Shown: positions 7,648 to 14,757 of the stretch, piece by piece
Numbering within the stretch: the first letter of the stretch is position 1
Layout: each line of letters starts with the position of its first letter
Source of the DNA: Asticcacaulis sp. UBA2476
GTDB lineage: Bacteria > Pseudomonadota > Alphaproteobacteria > Caulobacterales > Caulobacteraceae
NCBI GenBank assembly: GCA_002342035.1
Contig: DDPE01000033.1
Location: 1-40,161, forward strand
Direction: 5' to 3'
DNA length: 40,161 nucleotides
The notes under the pieces: generated by a model
What the model saw: the letters and a program-made list of their open reading frames with translations, nothing else
The model's database searches: none
Told to the model about the DNA's origin: nothing
Program-made: the position numbers and the translations under genes

Positions 7648-8547
7648 ATGCCACGTGAGAATATGAACGACCTCATTGCCTTTGTGACGATTGCGCGGGA
7701 GGGGAACTTCACCAGAGCGGCGGGGAAGCTGGGCGTTTCACAATCTGCCCTGAGCCATACCCTGCGCGGGCTTGAGACGCGGCTGGGCATACGGCTTTTG
7801 ACCCGCACCACCCGAAGCGTGGCCCCGACCGAGGCGGGCGAGCGTCTGCTCAGAACCGTAGCCCCACGCTTTGATGAGATAGATGCGGAACTGCTGGCTC
7901 TGACGGAGTTGCGCGATAAGCCATCGGGCACCATCCGGATCACTACGGGTGAACATGCGGCAAACACGGTTTTGTGGCCGGTGATTGAGAAACTTCTTCC
8001 GCTTTATCCGGATATCACGGTTGAAATCACGGTTGACTATAGCCTGACCAATATCGTCTCCGAGCGTTATGACGCCGGTGTGCGCTTAGGGGAGCAGGTC
8101 GCAAAAGATATGATTGCGATACGCATCGGGCCGGACATGCGCATGGTGCCGGTGGGCACTCCAGATTATTTTGCAAAGCGGGATATACCTGTGGCTCCGC
8201 AGGACCTGACCGCTCATAACTGCATCAATCTTCGCCTGCCCACGTCCGGGACGATCTATGCCTGGGAGTTCGAAAAGCAGGGACGTGAGTTAAAAGTCAG
8301 GGTGGATGGCCAACTGGTGTTCAACAGCCTGCCGCAAGTTATGACGGCGGTACTCGCCGGGGTAGGCGTCGGGTTTTTGCCAATTGACCTGGTGCAGCCC
8401 CATGTCGACGCAGGGCGCTTAGTAATGGTTCTGGCTGACTGGTGTGAGCCATACCCCGGATATCACCTTTATTATCCATCCCGTCGGCAGCACTCGGCCG
8501 CATTTTCGGTCATTGTTGATGCCCTCAGATATCGCGGCGAGCGATGA
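7648..8547 (+). CDS. LysR family transcriptional regulator
   Basis: A 299-residue LysR-type regulator of the common length. The winged helix-turn-helix is at about residues 20-66 (NFTRAAGKLGVSQSALSHTL, then LETRLGIRLLTRTTRSVAPTEAG). The remaining part is a periplasmic-binding-protein-like effector domain (LysR_substrate), with the GTIRITTGEHAA start typical of the AaeR/PgrR/DmlR-like branch. Start at 7648 is supported by a GAGGAG ribosome-binding site nine bases upstream. Its divergent position next to paoABC, with matching candidate sites between them, makes control of the aldehyde oxidoreductase operon the obvious role. The inducer is unknown; an aldehyde or aromatic acid would be a reasonable guess. 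Confidence 0.93.
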   Translation: MPRENMNDLIAFVTIAREGNFTRAAGKLGVSQSALSHTLRGLETRLGIRLLTRTTRSVAPTEAGERLLRTVAPRFDEIDAELLALTELRDKPSGTIRITTGEHAANTVLWPVIEKLLPLYPDITVEITVDYSLTNIVSERYDAGVRLGEQVAKDMIAIRIGPDMRMVPVGTPDYFAKRDIPVAPQDLTAHNCINLRLPTSGTIYAWEFEKQGRELKVRVDGQLVFNSLPQVMTAVLAGVGVGFLPIDLVQPHVDAGRLVMVLADWCEPYPGYHLYYPSRRQHSAAFSVIVDALRYRGER

Positions 8548-8559
8548 GCCTTACCGGAT

Positions 8560-8579
8560 AGTCTCCCCACTAGGAGACT
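8560..8579 (+). terminator. Small stem-loop after the LysR gene
   Basis: AGTCTCC (8560-8566) pairs with GGAGACT (8573-8579) across a 6-base loop, 12 bases after the LysR stop. Only a poor T-run follows, so this is a possible rather than a certain terminator. Confidence 0.4.
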
Positions 8580-8600
8580 TAAAATTGAGCTTAAGTTTGA

Positions 8601-8668
8601 AATGCGGTTAAATGTTACTGCAAAAAATATCAAATAAGGATTTTTCAAACTTCCCCGGACGATTGCAG
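8601..8668. repeat. Dispersed intergenic repeat, copy A
   Basis: About 68 bp beginning aatgcggtta and ending near cccggacgattgcag. It aligns over nearly its full length, with few mismatches and short gaps, to 27534-27603. Shared blocks include TTACTGC, AAATATCA, TAAGG and CCCGGAC. Both copies lie between convergent genes. Identity of the element is unknown. Confidence 0.55.
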
Positions 8669-8802
8669 CCGGCGAACTAAAGCGGACAAACGCTTAACGT
8701 CTAAAATGCCGGCGCGGTGAGCTCGGTTGAAAGGCTCGATCCGGAAGCTGATGCCGGTAAATATCTACGCGTCACTTCAAGTCAAAAACGCCGTTTTCAT
8801 GT

Positions 8803-10047
8803 TCAAGTATATTCAGTCTTCATCAGCACCTCTGGTGTCGGCAGGTATCTGTTTTGGAACACCAGCATCGCGGCCCCCATAGGGGCAGCGTCCGCGACAG
8901 CTCTGGCCGGGCGGATCTGGGCGATGGCGGGGGCGTGCGGGAGGCGTTGTGCCAGCAATCCATTCAAAAGATCGCAAATGCGTTCTATGACCATGGCGGG
9001 CAGGCGACCGCCAATGATATGAGCCTCCGGGTTCAGGGCGCAGTTTAAAACGGCCACAGTCCCCAGAAGCTCATTTGCCGCCAGTCGGGACCAAATTTCA
9101 ATGGCGTCGGCATGAGCGGGATCGTCCGTCCGGATGTCGGATGGTGTTGAAACCTTGACGCCGCGCTCTGCCAGAAACGCATAAAGCGAATAGAGCGAAA
9201 GATTATCCTGCACGATGCCGTCCTGCGACGGTTGAAAAAGACTGCGCGCGATGAAGGCGATTTCACCGCTTCGTCCTTCTGCGCCTCTGTAGGGCTGGCC
9301 GCCGATAATCAGGCCGCATCCCAGTCCGGCGCTCATCAGGGTGAAGATAAAGTGCTGATAGGGGCCGCCGCCGCCAAAATGCAGTTCTCCGATGGCGGCT
9401 GCCGTCGCATCATTTTCAATATAGGCGGGCAGGGCGAGTGCTTCGGAAAAGAATTCGCCGACGTCGATCTGAGACCATATTTCATAGCCAGCGGGCTTAT
9501 TTGGCAGGGGAATGTCGCCGAGCTTGTCAGGAATTCCGATGCCTATGCCGGCCAGGCGGTTCATGTTGAAGCGCTTTTCACGTTTCAGCCGGTCTATTTG
9601 TGTCTGTACGAAGGTCAGGACCTCCTCCGGCAGGGCAAAGTGACCTTCCATGCAGGCGCGATCGACGACCCGTCCGCCGAAGTCCATCGCTACCAGAGTG
9701 GTGTGATCCCGATCAATGTTCAGCCCCAGAGCATAGGCGCCCTCCGGGCGAATGACGAACTTGCTGGCGGGTTGTCCACGGCTGCCCAGCACTTTTCCGC
9801 TGGTTTGAATTAACCGCTCCTCCAGCAAGCGATTCGTGATCTTGGCGACGGCAGGGGGCGTCAGGCCGGTAATGGTCGTCAGTTCGCTGCGGGTGATGGA
9901 GGCGTTTGATCGTATGGCCTGAAGTATAACGCGCTGATTGTGCTCGCCTGCCCGCACAAGGTTCGTTCCGGACAGGCCCTCAGATGCCATCGGGGTCTTG
10001 CGCGCCCAGTCCATGGAGGTGGCTCTGATGTGAGCGGAGGGGATCAC
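8803..10047 (-). CDS. ROK family transcriptional repressor
   Basis: A 414-residue ROK regulator of the NagC/XylR/Mlc type. The N-terminus carries a MarR-like winged helix at about residues 36-95 (NQRVILQAIRSNASITRSEL, then TGLTPPAVAKITNRLLEERL). The rest is an actin-like sugar-kinase fold with GIGIGIPDKLG and the sugar-binding ENDATAAAIGE block. The first phosphate-binding motif is degenerate and the CxCGxxGCxE zinc motif is missing, so it should sense a sugar rather than phosphorylate it. The start ATG at 10047 overlaps the stop of the upstream ROK kinase (ATGA), which favours this start over internal methionines. It probably controls the adjacent kinase and the divergent receptor and glycosidase genes, perhaps through the AATTGG/CCAATT sites noted nearby. 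Confidence 0.9.
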   Translation of the reverse strand: MIPSAHIRATSMDWARKTPMASEGLSGTNLVRAGEHNQRVILQAIRSNASITRSELTTITGLTPPAVAKITNRLLEERLIQTSGKVLGSRGQPASKFVIRPEGAYALGLNIDRDHTTLVAMDFGGRVVDRACMEGHFALPEEVLTFVQTQIDRLKREKRFNMNRLAGIGIGIPDKLGDIPLPNKPAGYEIWSQIDVGEFFSEALALPAYIENDATAAAIGELHFGGGGPYQHFIFTLMSAGLGCGLIIGGQPYRGAEGRSGEIAFIARSLFQPSQDGIVQDNLSLYSLYAFLAERGVKVSTPSDIRTDDPAHADAIEIWSRLAANELLGTVAVLNCALNPEAHIIGGRLPAMVIERICDLLNGLLAQRLPHAPAIAQIRPARAVADAAPMGAAMLVFQNRYLPTPEVLMKTEYT

Positions 10048-11027
10048 GCGCTGACGGCCAGATTAGAGGGGGCGATGGAGGCGGCGGCGCGCGGCGGGAT
10101 ATCCGAGGTGTCTCTCCACAGATAGGCGGCACCCCGGACGCCGGATGAGTCTCCCCAACGCGCCGGAGCAATGCGCGCCTCCCATGCGTCCGAAAACACG
10201 CGTGTTCGGATTTGATCGGGCAAATGCTCATATATTTCCGAAACGTTTGAAAGGCCGCCACCCAGGACAAACACTTCGGGATCGTAGAGATTGACGAGGG
10301 TTGCCAGTGTCCGCCCTAGCCGCGAGATAAAGCGCTGAAACGCCGCTTTCGCGTGCGGGTCACCTTGCCGCATTGCCGCTATAATAGCCTCAGCCGTGAG
10401 AACCTGGCCTGTGTGTACGGTGAAATCGCGTGCGAAGCCTGTGCCGGATACCCAGGTTTCGACGCAACCCCTTTGGCCGCACCAACATGGCGGGCCGGGC
10501 GATTCGTCACCTTCGGCCCACGGTAGGCCGAAATGGCCAATCTCACCGGCAATACCGTTGGCGCCTTGTATCAGTCTGCCGCCTAAAACGAGGCCGCCCC
10601 CGAATCCGGTGCCTAAGATCACGGCAGCGACGCTGTCGCTGCCTGCGGCCGCTCCGTCCATAGCCTCAGACAGGGCCAGGCAGTTGGCATCATTTGACAA
10701 TCGAACCGGCCGGAGTAAGGCGTCTTGAAGGTCTGTAAGGAACGGGCGGCCGTTTAGCCATGTGGAGTTGGCGTTGCGCACAACGCCGGTGCGCGGTGAC
10801 ACTGAACCGGGGATGCCTATGCCGACCCCTGCGGATTTAAGCTTTTGGTCGCCGATTTTATCACGCGCCATTTGTTCAGTCGTCGTTATTAACTCAGCGA
10901 TGGCTTTAAGGGCCGGGGCGTAGGCGCCGGGATTTGGTATGCGTTCCCTGGCTAAGAATGCGCCACTTGAATCAAGGATGGCGGCCTCGATTTTTGTCCC
11001 TCCGAAATCAATCCCGGTATAAATCAT
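10044..11027 (-). CDS. ROK family sugar kinase (fructokinase/N-acetylhexosamine kinase-like)
   Basis: A 327-residue ATP-dependent hexose kinase. It has the phosphate-1 motif GIDFGGTKIEAAIL at residues 5-18, the catalytic base Asp113 in LSNDANCLALSEA, the phosphate-2 motif ILGTGFGGGL (137-146), and an intact ROK zinc site: His165 with Cys181, Cys183 and Cys188 (GHFGLPW..CWCGQRGCVE). These fit an active enzyme that phosphorylates a sugar in the cytoplasm; fructose, mannose, glucose and N-acetylglucosamine are all possible. Given the GH92 alpha-mannosidase in the divergent cluster, mannose or its isomer fructose is an attractive guess. Start ATG 11027 has AAGGGA about nine bases upstream and matches the family N-terminus; an extension to 11132 runs through the candidate operator and is rejected. 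Confidence 0.9.
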   Translation of the reverse strand: MIYTGIDFGGTKIEAAILDSSGAFLARERIPNPGAYAPALKAIAELITTTEQMARDKIGDQKLKSAGVGIGIPGSVSPRTGVVRNANSTWLNGRPFLTDLQDALLRPVRLSNDANCLALSEAMDGAAAGSDSVAAVILGTGFGGGLVLGGRLIQGANGIAGEIGHFGLPWAEGDESPGPPCWCGQRGCVETWVSGTGFARDFTVHTGQVLTAEAIIAAMRQGDPHAKAAFQRFISRLGRTLATLVNLYDPEVFVLGGGLSNVSEIYEHLPDQIRTRVFSDAWEARIAPARWGDSSGVRGAAYLWRDTSDIPPRAAASIAPSNLAVSA

Positions 11028-11086
11028 GCTGTCGATTCCCTTCAGGCGTGCGGGCCTGACTGTACGCTGTCGCCAACTTCGCGGCC

Positions 11087-11103
11087 AATTGGCATTACCA
11101 ATT
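11087..11103. promoter_or_regulatory. Candidate ROK-repressor operator 1
   Basis: AATTGGCATTACCAATT is a near-perfect 17-bp palindrome: only one of eight base pairs fails to match. It lies 60 bp upstream of the ROK kinase start and has a close relative 56 bp further on. The link to the adjacent ROK repressor is inference; GntR-type regulators also bind TTGGT..ACCAA-like sites. Confidence 0.6.
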
Positions 11104-11142
11104 AAGTGTTGTGTATATTGGGGCTTCGCCAAAGTGAAGCGG

Positions 11143-11159
11143 TATTGGCCTTACCATTA
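11143..11159. promoter_or_regulatory. Candidate ROK-repressor operator 2
   Basis: TATTGGCCTTACCATTA keeps the core ATTGGC-N-TTACCA of operator 1 in the same orientation and register. The centre-to-centre distance to operator 1 is 56 bp, which would allow cooperative binding or looping. Confidence 0.5.
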
Positions 11160-11448
11160 AATTTTTATCTGAAGCGAACTAGATGCGCAATGTTTGAGCT
11201 TAAATTATGTTTTGAAAATAAATATTTCAAATTTTGTATTTAAAATCAAGCAAAAACAATCATCTATGATCTATATGTGACTTTTTTGTCTCATTGTCAA
11301 AATTAGGAAGGGGTATATGGTCGTGCAAATTGACGCGTCAATCTGACCCTGATAGGGGATTGGTCAGACCTATTATGTCATTGGTGGCATGACGGCTCAT
11401 AAAAATAAGAAACCGGCTTAAGACCGGCATGATCAGGAAAGGAAACCT

Positions 11449-14400
11449 ATGGTGTACCCATTAAACTCTCGTGCCAGGCTTGCTTGGAGAGCGGCGCTGC
11501 TTTGTGCCACGGTTATCGGCGGCATGCCTGTGATCGTCAGCGCGCAGGAGGCGGCACCAGCGCCTGCGGATGACGAAATCAATACGGTCGTCGTTACCGG
11601 CATCAAGAAAAGCTACCTTGATGCGGTCCGCGCTAAACGCAGCAATATTGAAATCACTGACGGGATTTCATCGGACGGTCTGGGGCGTTTCCCGGATCTG
11701 AACGTCGGCGAAGCGTTGCAGCGCGTGCCGGGCGTGCAAATCAACCGTGAGGCCGAGGGCCGTAACGCCACAATCAATGTGCGTGGTATGCCGGGCTCTT
11801 ATGCCCAGACGACCATCAACGGGGTTTCGTTTGCCGCGCCGCCGTCTCTGGCTAATGATCAGGGGGCGCCTCTGGGGGCCTTCAATTCAGATATCTTCTC
11901 GGCGTTTGTTATTCAGAAATCACCGATGGCCAATGCGCCGTCTGGCGGCCTTAGCGGTAACGTCGACATGCAGATCGCGCCGGCCTTGTCCCGTAAGGAC
12001 GGCGGTACGTTCAAGGCGTCTTATGAGTATAACGAGCTGGGTAAAAATCTGGCACCCGCGTTTACGATTGGCTACAATAAGCACCTGAATGAAAACCTAG
12101 CGGTATTTGGCACGGTAGCCTTCAAAAAGGAAAATTTCCGCCGCGATACGCTGCGCTTCAACGGTTATAGCCGTCTGACCCCGACTCTGACGGGCTTGAG
12201 CAATTCGCAGTTTGCGACGACCTATGGTGATTACTATTCGGCGTCGGATTGCCCGGCGGGTACGACATCATTTTGTTATTCGCTCAAGAATGCGCTGGGT
12301 TTACCAGCTACAGGCGATGTCACGCCCTTCCTGAGTAGTGCTACCGGCTCGAAGGGCAATACGGGCGTTTATGCGCTGGATGCCATTCGTCAGTATACCC
12401 GCACTAACGAAGGCGACCTGTGGACGGCGTCCGGCGGTATCGAATGGAAGCCGAACGCCAGTACCAAGGTGGGTATCGTTGGCTACTATACCGATCGTGA
12501 CCTGCCCAAGACCACCCAGCACTTCCTGATCAATGCGGTTTGGGCTGGCAATGGCACCATGACGCCGTCTGGCACGCCGGTGCAGACTTCGGATGGGCGT
12601 TGGCTCTATGAAACGGTCACCCACAACAACTTCCCGGCCAAGATCTCGACACGTCAGTACGGCCAGAAACAAAAGGCCGGCGGTATCGTCGCTAATGCCG
12701 AGTGGTCGAGCGAAGAATGGAAAATTGACGGGGTGCTGGCCCTGTCCAAAGGTGAAAACTCATCGATTGAAACTGAACTGAACCTTCAGACAAACTCCGT
12801 CAGTGGTGGCGGAACCAATGGCATCAGCGGGACGATCACCACCGGTTTTGGCGATCTTGATGATTTCAGCTATTCGGTCACGCCGTCTCCGCAAAATATA
12901 CTCTTTACGTCAGGCTGGACCTGGCAAGGGCCACCTACCGGGACTGATCCTGCCGGTTACCTCCAACCGGGCGGGCGTTACTACTTCAGCCTGAGCGGCT
13001 CAGAGTCTCTGGCGGAGGAAACCGTCAATTCGGCGCAGGTCAATGTCGAGCGTTTCGTAGACTTTGGCCCGATCAAGAGCATCAAGGGCGGTGTTCAACT
13101 GCTGCAAAACAAGTTCCAGTCGCGCGGCTTCCGCAATATGGGGTTTGGCCTTCAGATGCAGAATATTACCGCGGATATGGTCTATACGCCGTCGTTCGTG
13201 GGTGACTTCATGAACGGCGATGCCGATATCACCACCAACTGGATCACGTTCGATGCTGAGCGCTTCATTGATGCGGTGACTCCGGTAACACCCTATACCG
13301 CATCAGGCGGCGGTTTGACGACGGCCGGCTTCAATATTCAATATGCCGACGGTGCCTTTGCTGACTATAACTACAACACACAAAACGATGTTAATCAGGC
13401 CTATATCCAGTTCAAATTCGATACGGATGTTTTGGGCCACCGTGTTCGCGGTAATTTCGGCACACGTTATGAATCGACCGACAACACAATCGATTCCTAC
13501 GATGTTGTCACGCCGTTCGCCAACTCGGTCGGGTCTCTGTCGAACTTTGAATGGCAGAGCATTGAGAACAGCTATGATTATTGGCTGCCGTCGGCTATCT
13601 TTGCGGCTGATATTACCGATGATCTGCTGCTGCGTGGGGCCTACTACAAGACCTATGTACGTCCGCAGGCGCGTCAGTTCTCGCCGGTTACGCGCATCTC
13701 ACCATCGCCAATTGCAAATGCCAGCCTATCCTCTCCAACCATCAGCGTTTCTGACGTAACTGTGCGGATCGGTAACAACAAGTTGCAGCCCTATCTGGCC
13801 GATTCTTATGATCTGTCGCTTGAGTGGTACAATCGTCCGGGTGGTATGGTCTCTCTGGCCTATTTCAAGAAGATCATCACCGGTCGTGTTGTGGCGACCG
13901 CTGATCCGGCGATCCTGTGTCCGGCGGACGGGTCGACCTGGGGCTTTGGGGCGTTGTCATGGGACGGTCAGTATTGTACCGCAACGGCCCTGTCCACGGC
14001 GAGCAGTATTGTTCACGTTCTTGCGTCGGGGGCTTATAATCTAGACAAGGACACGACCGTTGAAGGGGTTGAGTTCAGCATCCAGCAGAACTTCGACTTC
14101 CTGCCCGGCTTCTGGCGTAACTTCGGCGGTAACTTCAACTATGCCTATACGGACTCCAAGAGCCCGGCGATCGCGCCGTTCCCAGGGATTTCAAAGCATG
14201 CCGCCAACGCGATCCTGTTCTATGAAACCTCCAAGTTCGGTGTCCGGGCCGTTTACAACTACCGCACCGATTATCCGCTCAATGCCAACGGCACCTATAC
14301 CGGCGGCGCCCGTTCGGTGAAGGAGCGCGGTCAGCTTGATCTGTCGGCATCCTATAACCTCACCGACGCGATCACGCTGTCTCTGGATGCTTACAACATC

Positions 14401-14502
14401 ACCGATGAGAAGCGTTACGAGTATGAGAACGATGAGCGCTTCGTGCGCTGGATCGATTATGACGGCCGCACATTCACACTGAGTGCCCGCGCCGTATTCT
14501 AA
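11449..14502 (+). CDS. TonB-dependent receptor of the glycan-uptake (oar/TIGR01782) type
   Basis: A 1017-residue outer-membrane receptor. A signal peptide (residues 1-33, ending VSAQ) is followed by a TonB box region (NTVVVTGIKKS). The plug domain has FPDLNVGEALQRVPGVQINREAEGRNATINVRG, and a long beta-barrel ends in the aromatic residue Phe (LSARAVF), as expected for Bam-dependent insertion. No N-terminal STN signalling domain is present. The family, common in Caulobacter, Sphingomonas and Xanthomonas, imports large oligosaccharides with energy from TonB-ExbBD. Its place between a ROK regulator and a row of glycosidases supports glycan uptake. A strong terminator follows, so part of the transcription should stop before the glycosidase genes. 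Confidence 0.93.
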   Translation: MVYPLNSRARLAWRAALLCATVIGGMPVIVSAQEAAPAPADDEINTVVVTGIKKSYLDAVRAKRSNIEITDGISSDGLGRFPDLNVGEALQRVPGVQINREAEGRNATINVRGMPGSYAQTTINGVSFAAPPSLANDQGAPLGAFNSDIFSAFVIQKSPMANAPSGGLSGNVDMQIAPALSRKDGGTFKASYEYNELGKNLAPAFTIGYNKHLNENLAVFGTVAFKKENFRRDTLRFNGYSRLTPTLTGLSNSQFATTYGDYYSASDCPAGTTSFCYSLKNALGLPATGDVTPFLSSATGSKGNTGVYALDAIRQYTRTNEGDLWTASGGIEWKPNASTKVGIVGYYTDRDLPKTTQHFLINAVWAGNGTMTPSGTPVQTSDGRWLYETVTHNNFPAKISTRQYGQKQKAGGIVANAEWSSEEWKIDGVLALSKGENSSIETELNLQTNSVSGGGTNGISGTITTGFGDLDDFSYSVTPSPQNILFTSGWTWQGPPTGTDPAGYLQPGGRYYFSLSGSESLAEETVNSAQVNVERFVDFGPIKSIKGGVQLLQNKFQSRGFRNMGFGLQMQNITADMVYTPSFVGDFMNGDADITTNWITFDAERFIDAVTPVTPYTASGGGLTTAGFNIQYADGAFADYNYNTQNDVNQAYIQFKFDTDVLGHRVRGNFGTRYESTDNTIDSYDVVTPFANSVGSLSNFEWQSIENSYDYWLPSAIFAADITDDLLLRGAYYKTYVRPQARQFSPVTRISPSPIANASLSSPTISVSDVTVRIGNNKLQPYLADSYDLSLEWYNRPGGMVSLAYFKKIITGRVVATADPAILCPADGSTWGFGALSWDGQYCTATALSTASSIVHVLASGAYNLDKDTTVEGVEFSIQQNFDFLPGFWRNFGGNFNYAYTDSKSPAIAPFPGISKHAANAILFYETSKFGVRAVYNYRTDYPLNANGTYTGGARSVKERGQLDLSASYNLTDAITLSLDAYNITDEKRYEYENDERFVRWIDYDGRTFTLSARAVF

Positions 14503-14520
14503 CGAAGCTCCCTCCCCCTG

Positions 14521-14558
14521 GGCGGGCCAGTTCTTCCTTGCTGGCCCGCCATTTTTCT
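14521..14558 (+). terminator. Strong Rho-independent terminator after the TBDR
   Basis: A perfect 10-bp stem, GGCGGGCCAG (14521-14530) with CTGGCCCGCC (14541-14550), has a 10-base loop and is followed by ATTTTTCT. It separates the receptor from the glycosidase genes, so these need read-through or their own promoter in 14560-14757. Confidence 0.9.
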
Positions 14559-14757
14559 AATTTGAAGCTGCGTTATCAGATGCGGGATGGCTCACGGCCA
14601 AGCGTAATCCGGTCATCGGTCAAATCACAATGATTGGTCTTTTGCGGCGGGTCTTTTAGGCACCGCCATATTTTTACTCTGAACTGACGCCTTACGGGCT
14701 TTACCCGGCGTTTCGGAGGTCTAAAGTGCGTAAAACAAAAAACAGGAAGGGAAGCTC

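Larger units (their letters stand above)
11028..11448. promoter_or_regulatory. Divergent intergenic control region between the ROK kinase and the TBDR
   Basis: A 421-bp non-coding stretch. It holds two similar 17-bp operator-like sites near the kinase side (listed separately). An AT-rich block at about 11160-11300 contains TTTGAAA-N7-TTTCAAA (11211-11231). Next is a perfect 14-bp palindrome ATTGACGCGTCAAT (11329-11342), then CTGACC..GGTCAG (11343-11367) and GTCAT..ATGAC (11377-11393). Promoters for both directions must lie here, but I cannot assign -35/-10 boxes with confidence. AGGAAAGGAAA directly before 11449 is the receptor's ribosome-binding site. Confidence 0.65.

Noticed and set aside
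8717..9022. Plus-strand frame at the end of the ROK repressor
   Set aside because: Overlaps the conserved C-terminus of the repressor on the opposite strand and has no support of its own.
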